Positions 9,430-18,222 of a stretch of 64,000 nt of DNA are shown in pieces. The notes beneath the pieces are model-generated. The model did not search any database. It was not told the origin of the DNA and saw only the letters and a list, made by a program, of their open reading frames with translations. Source of the stretch: Eukaryota sp. TZLM1-RC (taxonomy: Eukaryota > Metamonada: BaSk clade); assembly GCA_040285825.1 (NCBI GenBank), contig JAUPSS010000001.1, forward strand, positions 2,542,001 to 2,606,000, given 5' to 3'. Position numbers and translations under genes: made by a program. Position 1 is the stretch's first letter; each line of letters starts with the position of its first letter.

Positions 9430-10847
9430 CATATTATCTTAAATTATTCTTTTTGCATTTAACTGAATTTGACTAAGATTTTGTTGTTATAACTCGCAAA
9501 GAAATAAAACAAGTTCAAATGTTGCTCAGTAAATTTTGTGCAACTGAACACATTATTCAACTCAATGAGGGGGTAGACCTGCTTCAATTTATGAGGACTT
9601 GAAAAATTTGTTGAAAATAATTATAAGCAGTTAAAGGAAAATAATAGTGGTATTCCTCTTTATCCCATAGATCATTGTACCATCTGGAAGGCCACCATCA
9701 CAGAAAAATTTACAACGAATTTACTATTACTATTATTATGATTACTATTGGAATGAGGTATGCTCAATTTATTGAAAAATATATTAATCTATATTTTGAG
9801 AAAATGGAAGTTAAAAAAGAGATGACCCAAAAAGAAAAGTCTGTTTTTCGTTGTACGTTACATTAAGTCAAAAATCCATTTCGTCAAGTGAATCGTAATA
9901 ATTGTCCGACTACTGTGGTGCTAGGCCGCACTCATTGTCATAATTTATACCTTTTTACTTCAGTGAATCAATCAGTATTTTTGGGTTTTTCCGTACTATT
10001 GTTTCTAAGGACTAAAACTATAATGCTCTACTTTCAATAGAACACCATTTATTTCAGTTTCACTTACATATTTTTTGCTTTCCTGTTTGTTACTTATATA
10101 AATTTTCACTACCATGCTGTTATAATCTAAGATTTTTTCAGAACATAGCTTCAGATTTCAGCATTATCCATTTGAGAATTCCTGGAATTCTCAAAATTAC
10201 CATTCCTTTGAAAATCTTGAAAATAATGAAAATTCCGGAATCTAAAGCTATGTTTTCAATTGATCTTGTGTATATTTGACCTCTCTACAGAGCACAAATA
10301 TCGTCGTTAATGCTTTCATGCTATTTTTTCGTGTTACCCACCAAAATATTTAGATTAGGTGTATTTAAGACAATGCTTTTGTTGCCTTTACGAGCATTTT
10401 AACGCCATCCTATGCACGTTTGAACCCATTTTGAAATTCATTAGGTTAGTTGAATGGTTTTCACCAGAATCAAGTTCTTTTGGTCACTTTTTGTTGAAAC
10501 TTTCACTTTTATGCAGGTAGTTTTTTGTTCAATGTCCAAATCTATGTGTTTCATTTTTATGTTTCAATAAATTGTTCACGAATTTTCAGTTCTATTTTTG
10601 AATTAAAAGCAGCATGGACTATTGATCAATTTACATGTAATTCTGAGATTATTGATCTGGCTACAGACAAATACTGTAAATCAAGTTTGTGTTTAACAAA
10701 TTTCTACAGTGGATTCCTTACTGGATTCACAATCAAAAATTGTACTGACAATTTGTTTATTTTGTTTACTCTCTCCTCAAATACGGTCCAAATGCTTTCC
10801 TACTGATAGTCAAAATATTTCAACCAGAAGTTTGGATGCCTTAAGAT
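9430..10847. other. Long non-coding stretch, AT-rich
   Basis: Only short, low-complexity open frames occur (9675-9866 and 10525-10806), with no recognisable family. It contains the fold-back described separately at 10142-10254. The right part probably belongs to the decayed LINE that becomes recognisable at 10848. Confidence 0.5.
10142..10254. repeat. Fold-back (MITE-like) inverted repeat
   Basis: The ends are imperfect inverted repeats: AACATAGCTTCAGATT on the left and AATCTAAAGCTATGTT on the right. A near-perfect 19-bp palindrome lies inside at 10174-10192 (GAGAATTCCTGGAATTCTC). It is 113 bp with no coding capacity. It could be a miniature inverted-repeat element or simply a hairpin; only one copy was noticed. 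Confidence 0.45.
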
Positions 10848-11780
10848 TTGCAAACGCCAATTTGTGAAAGGATATTAAAAGTTTTTGAAAATTTGGATTT
10901 TACTGCTCGGCTTAACTTGGCTAAGAAAAAGAAGCCCCATTTTGCCAACTTTTTAATTGATCTCAAGGAAAGTAGCTCCAGTTGTCTCATTTCCCAAATT
11001 CCAAATGTTTATGGTTTATTGTTAAATCGCCATCACTGGACGACTGCTGTAAAATTGAAGTGTTTGTTTTGGCGGTGTAGTGTGCCAAACGATTGGATTT
11101 GTCGTTGTGATCAGCTCATCAATCTGAATCATTTATTTAATTGCAAATTTGATGTTACATACCGCTGAGTTGTTCAGGATGCTGTTAGAGACCAGATTTA
11201 TGCCATGTGCAAAAGCGATCACATTGAAGTTTTTGTAGAACCACTTGTGCGTAAGTTGTAACCTAAAACTGAACATGATCATATTTTGGGAAACCTCAAG
11301 CTGATTTAATTACCTGGTGTAATTGAAGTAGTTGATGTTGTTACTGTTGATGATTGTAGAATATCAGCAGTAGATTTAGCTTATATAGAGGAAACCCCCT
11401 CTGTTTTGCAGAGAAGAGCAAAATGAAAAGGTACAGTGAGCCTTTATATCAACTTTGTCGTGTTGAGCTTGTAAAATACCAGCTGGTTCCTTTAACAGTT
11501 GGTAACGTTGGCATTTCTAATATGAAATTTCTCGAAGGCTTCAGATGCTTTATGTGATAAGGAGTGGGAAAAGAATTAAACTCTAATTTTTGGCACAATA
11601 GAATTGTTATTTGTATCCTCAAAGCCAATTCAAAATTGTTGAGCAAAGCACTGTTACAATTAGGAATAGAGTATGGAAATCAAACATTTCACAGATTTGA
11701 TGATGTTGATGCGTGTATTGAGGAAATCGAGTTCTGGTTTTATGTATATTGTTTTGTACAAATTTTCTCAAATCTGTCAG
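10848..11780 (+). mobile_element. Decayed LINE C-terminal region
   Basis: A 106-codon frame (10848-11168) has the LINE pattern CLISQIPNVYGLLL ... WICRCDQLINLNHLFNC, a C-x-C...H...C motif found before the terminal domain of this family. It continues, with several stops, as QDAVRDQIYAMCKSDHIEVF and PLVRKL, then IEVVDVVTVDDC. It ends in FWHNRIVICILKANSKLLSK and DDVDACIEEIEF. The order matches the other LINE copies. Multiple stops mark it as dead. Confidence 0.7.
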
Positions 11781-11848
11781 GAATTTGTAATGAAATCCAT
11801 TATAGTGTATAAATATATATAATATAGTGTTAAGTATTTTACAAGAAC

Positions 11849-13661
11849 TTGAACTACATTATTATCCCACTTTTGCCGTATTTTAAAATGATGTATGGAT
11901 CACCCTCTAACTTAATTTTTCATTCTGAGAATATTGTTTTGTCGAGAGGCGTCAAACAAGGGGATCCATTGGGTCCATTTTTCTTTTGCTTAGCACAGCA
12001 ATCAGTTTTAGTAAAATTTAAGTCGGATTTTCCTGACATTCATATATGTGCTTATACAGATGATTTGTCACTTATCGGCCCTTTGTCTCTTTTGCAGCAC
12101 GGGTTACAACATTTGGTTATTCTGTCCAAACAAATAGGGTTAGATATTAAATTGCACAAGTGTTTCATTGTTGGTAATCAGAATGCGGAGGTAGCATTTA
12201 ATGAAACTTTTATCAAATAAGTTGATTATGATGAAGATGCGATTCGTTTTCTTGGCCCTTATTTTGGAAATTGTGAAAAAGTTAAATCGATTTTGTCAGG
12301 TATTTTGGGAAAAATCGAAGAGCAACTTTTGGCTATTCAAGATCTAGAAATTGACAAACATTTAGCGTTTTCGGTCCTAAATGTGTGTTTTGGATCAAAA
12401 ATTAATCACCTTCTTCGTTCTTTATCCCCTACAATTTCTCATGATTTTGCACGTCAATTTAATACTTTGAGAACAAATTTCTTAAGAGATTTAGTAGAAG
12501 TTTGCCCATCAAAAATTCCTTATCATGCATTTTTTAGTCCTAAATTTGATGGAGTTGGTTTTTCAAAAGCAGAGTATTTATGCAAAAGTGCCTTTATTGG
12601 AGGTATGAAAAATTTTCTTTTTGAGTGGAAACGTCGTTTTGATCATATTCCTTTGAATGAATCACATCCTTTATTAATTTCTCTTGAAAACATGGTGCAG
12701 GAACTACCTGTTGATGTGGGATAAGTGTTTTCCTTCAAGTTTGCCTTCTGTACCTTCGAGATCTTTTACCAATCTTCATCTTGCTGTTGTGAAATTACAA
12801 AAGTCTGTTTTAATTGGTTTTGAAGACCTGGATTTTTCTAAAGGACTTAGTGTGACTAAGATTAATAATCCCGTCTTTGCTGCCTTTTTATCATACATCC
12901 AGAACTGCACTAGTTTAATATCTCAGCAACCAAGGCCATTTGGTCTTCACTTAACAAATGAAGCTTGGAAACAAAACATGCGGTTGAGATTGGGGCTGTA
13001 TCCAAGTGGTCTTTTGGATAATTCTGTTTGTATTTGTAACGAAAAACCTACTGCCAATTTCCGTCATATGGTTAGTTGTAAGAAATTCCTTCAATATCGG
13101 TCAGTTCTTCATAATGTCGTTCGTGATGTGACATATGAAATGTTCAAGTGTTACAATTTTAGTTGCAAAGTAGAACCGTTGTTGAAGCATTATAGCGATA
13201 ATAATCTGTTGAATTCACGTCGAGGTGATTTAATTGCTCCTTTTGTGGATTCCTCTCAAGTTGTTGTTGATTTTACTACAGTTGATCCCTTTGCTTTTAT
13301 TTATCGTGATGATGTTTTACTTAGTGCTAATGGTCATTTAAACAAGGCTGAAGATCGTGAAATAGATAAATATACTGAGATATTAAATGATTTAAATAAG
13401 AATCTTTACTCGAAGTTTTCGTTTGTTCCTTTTGCCCTTTTGATTTTTGGCAACATTGGACAGTCCGCCTTGAATTTTATCAATGATTTTGGTAATTTAT
13501 GTCGTTCAAGTGGTAAGAATTTTGCAGGGAATTTATGGAAGAATCGTATCATTTTCGCCTTGTACAGAAGTGTTCCCAAATACTTGAGTTTAATGATGTC
13601 CAAGTTGTATAAGGATTCATCAAGAGTTGGCGTGGAGAATTTTGTTTCTTATGTGTTTTAG
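11849..13661 (+). mobile_element. LINE reverse transcriptase, 5'-truncated and broken
   Basis: The longest LINE remnant. Reverse transcriptase motifs are clear: SRGVKQGDPLGPFFF (about 11945) and AYTDDLSLIG with the YxDD catalytic core (about 12050). A thumb-like helical region follows, then the C-terminal domain: CICNEKPTANFRHMVSC (C-x-C...H...C), NVVRDVTYEMFKC, RRGDLIAPFVDSSQVVVDFT and FWK-type NLWKNRIIFALYRSVPKYL. It lacks the endonuclease and the first RT motifs, as expected for 5'-truncated LINE insertions. It carries an in-frame TAA at 12218-12220 and a frameshift near 12700. A poly-T/A-rich tail with AATAAA follows at about 13695-13705. It sits directly behind another, older copy in the same orientation. 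Confidence 0.85.
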
Positions 13662-13889
13662 TTTGTTTTGTTATGTTTTGTTACTTTTTTTTAAATAATA
13701 AAATTTTTATAGTGTATATATATTTTTAATATTAATGAGGGCTCAACTCACCTCATTTCCTAGAGTTTGTGTCAATTGTACAAGCTTCCACATGTGATGT
13801 TACAACATCCTTGTCATTGATGTGATCCTCTCTCAGTGAAACCTGCGAACTAAGTCTTTAATCGCTCTTGTATATTTTTAGTGACAACA

Positions 13890-14135
13890 ATGCCAAACCC
13901 CAGTAAACCCACTCAACCAACAGGCTCAACATTCACTCATAGCAAGGGTTCACCACGATCCTCTGAGAAGGTCCCAACTGAGTTCTCTGAAGAAGATTTC
14001 AAGAAGGAACCTCCTTCCCTACACCACACAGTTAGTGATAAAACCCATCATGATAAGGTTAGATCCACAGATAAGAGAAGTAGATATCGTTCAGGGCATC
14101 AACAGTCAAAGGGACAAGGTGCCCCAGGAAAATAG
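13890..14135 (+). CDS. Small basic disordered protein (81 residues), not recognised
   Basis: Open frame from the ATG at 13890 (MPNPSKPTQPTGSTFTH) to a TAG at 14133-14135. The product is rich in Ser, Lys, Pro and His. It ends in DKRSRYRSGHQQSKGQGAPG, a Gly/Lys/Arg-rich tail that loosely recalls RNA- or ribosome-binding proteins of the HABP4/Stm1 type, but the match is too short to assign. A TTTTTAG lies just upstream and could be a splice acceptor, so an upstream exon is possible. Confidence 0.4.
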   Translation: MPNPSKPTQPTGSTFTHSKGSPRSSEKVPTEFSEEDFKKEPPSLHHTVSDKTHHDKVRSTDKRSRYRSGHQQSKGQGAPGK

Positions 14136-14393
14136 TCTCTAAATAAGCTGAATACAGCACTTTACGTACATTTGGTTTTAATATTCATAACTGAAGAAAC
14201 TATTGAGATGAACACAACATCCATATATCAACAAACAACAGTTTAAGATTGGGCAATGATAAGGTGATAGCTTTTTTGTATATCACATGGTTTCTACCTC
14301 TAGTTAACACTAATTTGCTGCAGTGATTCTATTTATTTGAATAATATTTTTGAAAAGTTACAAGTTTTTATTCTGTACAATAATATTTTACAA

Positions 14394-16610
14394 TTAATTT
14401 ATAACAATAAACTTTGGAGATTCTGAAATTAATTTAGCAAACTGTGGTTCATCCAGTCTGGATTTTTTGAATGAAAAATTGAATAAGTCAGTATCCAAAG
14501 TCACTTGCTTCTTTAATTTGAACTGTTCATTCCCTTTAAATCCAAGCAATTGATATCTTCTGCTTGGAAGTAATCTAAATCGAACTCTATTATTGGAAAA
14601 AGAAATGAACCCTGCAAGAGAAATCCTTCCATTGCTTGGTGGGTTTTTAATTATAGACCTTTTAGCATTGACATTGTTGAGGTTCAAAAATCTATAATTG
14701 ATAGACCTTGTTTGACTAATAGAACCAAGAAAACTGGGAAGAAGTGACTCAAACTGAGAAATAGAATCATCTATAGATGATTTGAGTGATTTAAGTTCAA
14801 CTTCATCATTACTAAAAGAATTTTTAGAATTTTTAGAACTTTTAGATGACTTGGCTTTGGATTTTTTGTTCCTTTTCTTCTGCTTTTTACTCTTGCGTTT
14901 TCTTTTCCTCTGCTTAAAAGGTAATAGACACTTCAGGAAAAAGAAGATAACTTTAAAAGAAGTCTTCATCATCCAGAAAAATAGTTTGAAAACCCCCAAT
15001 TTGGACAGCATCATTATAGCAACTACTCCAACAATGTAGTCACCCAAAGAGAAAAATTCCCCAAGGAACCTGAAACAGGAAGGATTAAATACTAAACACA
15101 AAACTTCAGTCAACGAAACGCAAGGGCAAGACTGTGAATCTTGCAAATTTTGATTGACTACATCGGACCCTGAAACCTTTGTCCAGTCAGAAACTTCCGA
15201 GTGCGCACCTTCAACAACGTCAAATTCCCGATAATCAAGAACTTTGCCAGAGAAACTTTCCAAAATTGTAAACTCACAGACATAATGCTCATCTACAAAG
15301 GACAAAGCAACTACAACTTCTAATTCTAAATCAAAGACACTCTCAGCATCTACTGTTACTGTTGGCGGTGGGGTTTCAATGGTTTGCTGGAACCCATGCT
15401 GGTAATCAACGCATTTAAGAGTAGGTACAACACTTCCTCTATATTTTGATTGATTCTCCAGTGTTCCATCAATTTTGATTGGAAGTCTACCTCCTGAAGT
15501 TTCTTCCGATCGAACAGCAATCGACTTTATCACGATGTCAACAGCTTGGTGTGATACTAATAGTGAATCAGCAACGAATTCAAGTCTCAACATAACTCCA
15601 AAATATGAATCTAAATCAAATTCTAAAAAGCTATTTGAAACCCTCCAATTACCAAACCTTGACGCCAAATACCGAGGCATTCTGTTATCTCCGACTCTTT
15701 TCCTATCCTCCTTAACCAAGTTCTCTATTGAATTAATAGCACCAGGATTAGCAGCTTCAAAGCAAGCAGTGGAGGGAGTTGAAGCAAATGAACGGTGGAC
15801 ATTGTAGGAGTTGAGAGAATGAGCTCTGTCAGAGGAGAGAATGAGAGATTCATTGGCAGAAACATTGAAGAAAAGTTCACTTCTAATTGGAGGAAAATGA
15901 TTATTAAAACCATCTAATGTTCCCTCAATTGACCCTAGCAGCAAATCCTTTTCAGATAATGCCCTTCTGGTGTTAGGCGTTAAGTGGATTGAGGTAGTGA
16001 AATCTCTTGTGGAGAGAGTACATTCTATATCAAAATCAACATTACCTCTTCCGATATTAAGGCTCCTGATGGACCCAGCATTTGTCGGTCTGAGACAATG
16101 GACTGATCGGAAAGAGTTCCCAGTTAGTTGGCAAGCGAGGGAGTTCCTGTTCAATATCGTAGAACCTAGATCGCAAGTGCAACAGAACCCAGATGAGTGG
16201 TCAATTGGTTTTCCTTCAGAATCTAGCATAAAGGAACAAGAAGGAGTTCTTCCATCAGGTCTGGTGGGAGCATGGCACCCTCGGAGAACAGAAAACCCTT
16301 CTACATGCTCCCGATAAGCATAGGGTAATGATTCCTGATAATGCAGACCGTATACAACTTTAGGAGTGGATCGAGTACACGAAATGTTGGCAGCTGTATC
16401 AAGAGATTTATCCCCTAAAGAAGAAAGATGGGTTTCAATTGTGGAAGATTGACTGCCTTCCATATTGAGTAGAACTACAGCTTTTGTATCACAGATGCGT
16501 CCAAATTCATCACTGTTTGTACATGATTCAAGCGTTGAACTTGAAAGAATAGAAGCCCTGGCTGATGAAAGTAGTACGAAGGCAAGGAAGAGAATCATTA
16601 TTACAGACAT
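14394..16610 (-). CDS. HAP2: HAP2/GCS1 gamete membrane fusion protein
   Basis: HAP2 is a single-pass surface protein that merges gamete membranes in many protists, plants and animals; its fold is related to class II fusion proteins. The protein from the ATG at 16610 is 738 residues. It has a signal peptide (MSVIMILFLAFVLLSSARAS), then SSSTLESC, the usual HAP2 start. Around residues 127-146 is the family signature FMLDSEGKPIDHSSGFCCTC, followed by LACQLTGNSFRSVHCLRP. Further Cys-rich ectodomain leads to a juxtamembrane CPCVSLTEVLCLVFNPSC. Hydrophobic segments (about residues 520-560) come next, then a very basic Lys/Arg-rich cytoplasmic tail of about 170 residues, also typical. Four codons upstream of the chosen start open with TTG and are not used. 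A Fanzor-like relic lies just 5' of it. Uninterrupted frame; likely functional. Confidence 0.92.
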   Translation of the reverse strand: MSVIMILFLAFVLLSSARASILSSSTLESCTNSDEFGRICDTKAVVLLNMEGSQSSTIETHLSSLGDKSLDTAANISCTRSTPKVVYGLHYQESLPYAYREHVEGFSVLRGCHAPTRPDGRTPSCSFMLDSEGKPIDHSSGFCCTCDLGSTILNRNSLACQLTGNSFRSVHCLRPTNAGSIRSLNIGRGNVDFDIECTLSTRDFTTSIHLTPNTRRALSEKDLLLGSIEGTLDGFNNHFPPIRSELFFNVSANESLILSSDRAHSLNSYNVHRSFASTPSTACFEAANPGAINSIENLVKEDRKRVGDNRMPRYLASRFGNWRVSNSFLEFDLDSYFGVMLRLEFVADSLLVSHQAVDIVIKSIAVRSEETSGGRLPIKIDGTLENQSKYRGSVVPTLKCVDYQHGFQQTIETPPPTVTVDAESVFDLELEVVVALSFVDEHYVCEFTILESFSGKVLDYREFDVVEGAHSEVSDWTKVSGSDVVNQNLQDSQSCPCVSLTEVLCLVFNPSCFRFLGEFFSLGDYIVGVVAIMMLSKLGVFKLFFWMMKTSFKVIFFFLKCLLPFKQRKRKRKSKKQKKRNKKSKAKSSKSSKNSKNSFSNDEVELKSLKSSIDDSISQFESLLPSFLGSISQTRSINYRFLNLNNVNAKRSIIKNPPSNGRISLAGFISFSNNRVRFRLLPSRRYQLLGFKGNEQFKLKKQVTLDTDLFNFSFKKSRLDEPQFAKLISESPKFIVIN

Positions 16611-16736
16611 TGTCCATAACAATAAAATAAGTGTCCTTTTTTACACTGATGTGGAGAGACTGAGTTTTTGAGAAGTGGAAGGTTTTCACCTAAATTCCAT
16701 CATTTAAACCTTCAACAACCTTGGCTCTCTGCAGGT

Positions 16737-18132
16737 CTATGTCCACCGAAGATTTCTGTACCATCGGACTGTTTCAATTGTTTTCTCCGGTTTCTGACAG
16801 TTGATACAACAGCAACTGGTTCGAAACACATCAATTAAAAAGACTTTATAACCATCCTTTTTAAATAAAATTGTCAAATCTTTTCCTTTGGTAGGTTCTT
16901 TGAATTTCATGTGTTTTCGTTGTTCCCAGTCTCCGATTATGTGAATCATTGTTACTCAAATTTAATGAGTAATCAATTTCGTGGGCAATATTGATTTCTT
17001 GAGGTACTTCACCTCTTAATAAACTAATTGTTCTTTCAGTCATTTGGTCAATTATACTGCTGTTTAAATCCATCCTTTGTTGTTCCTTTTCAGATGGTTC
17101 AAAGTTGGATGGACCAATCAGCCTACCAGTAGAGTTACTTATGAGTGTCATTCCGTATACTGTCTCTTATTCTTTTGAATTTGGATCTTTTTGACTCAAA
17201 TCTTCGTTGATTTTGAGTGTACCTGAAATGAACATATTTATCTCTCTCAAGTTTTTTTTGAATGAGTCATTTTAGTAGCTAAATTGGTTGAAAAATAGAG
17301 TAGATCAGATTTCCCTGTATCAGCAGCAACAAGGGTCATATCTTGGAATTGAGAAGGATTGATGCTGGGGTCATCAATATACTTTATCTTTCATTGTTAA
17401 CAAATATTAAACAATTTCATGGTTAGATCAGCATCCCTCAGAAAATAAACTGCAACTGCAGTTGTTCTTTGGGATAAGGAAAAATCTGAGAAGGGATCAT
17501 CTTCATGAACCGTCCAATACTTTGCAATAAACTGAGGATTAAGGTATTAATAAAATTTTAGCAATTGTATTTCATTTATGTGGTTCATAATAATTTGTGT
17601 AAATACTGAAATTACCACTTATTATATGAGGATTATAAGCTTCTAGTATTTTTTGAAATGAATTTAGCATTTCATTTTCAGAGAAATGATGATATAAAGT
17701 GATATTTTTGTCATACACTTTACAATAGTGTTCATGTCTGCTTGTTGAGTTTACTACAAGATCGCAAAATCAAAGATTTAATTTGAGCTATCCTCGATCA
17801 AAAATATGAGAAACAGAGTTTGCAACAATTTTTCTTGTAGATTGACAGTAAGAGGTGGAAAGTTCTCTTGCAGAAAACACAATTATTTCATCCTCATCAC
17901 TGAGCTTTTGACACAACACCAAAGTTTCAATATCAAAATTTAAAATTTATAATTCAGAGGGTAAATCGTTGTTTGACATTAAAGGGTATTTGTATCGAGT
18001 CAGCGGATTCTCATTGAAAAGTGTTTTCACACGTTTCAAAGGTGTGCACAATATATCAGGTCGCCTCATTCTGATTGTCTTTTGTTCAGAAGAGGATTGT
18101 TTTGTCTCAAACCATTTTATTTTATTGTCCAC
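16737..18132 (-). pseudogene. Fanzor-like copy E, nearly full length but decayed
   Basis: Minus-strand pieces give Fanzor-type RuvC landmarks in order. Near 17319: TLVAADTGKSDLLYF (RuvC-I Asp). Near 17160-17220: RYTQNQRRFESKRSKFKRIR, a motif typical of one Fanzor subgroup. A variable segment follows (17151-16950: NFEPSEKEQQRMDLNSSIID). Near 16950-16880: IIGDWEQRKHMKFKEPTKGK. Near 16833-16790: VFLIDVFRTSCCCINCQK, where the family has D-E-F-R-T-S, so the Glu position reads Val. The N-terminal part from MDNKIKWFETKQ (18132) is broken by stops, and frame changes occur near 17150 and 16950. The zinc/RuvC-III end is not recognisable beyond 16737. It fills the space between the HAP2 and HECT gene starts. 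Clearly distinct in sequence from copies A/B and C/D. Confidence 0.8.
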
Positions 18133-18222
18133 AAACTACAAAATCATGTTCTTGATTAAGAATCATCTTTAATTTCGTGTAAATTTTGCAAATTCGCAGA
18201 GATTGACACACAAATCACACAA

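Noticed and set aside
14782-15039. Plus-strand frame rich in Leu and Phe within HAP2
   Set aside because: Antisense of the Lys/Arg-rich HAP2 tail; composition explained by the complementary strand.
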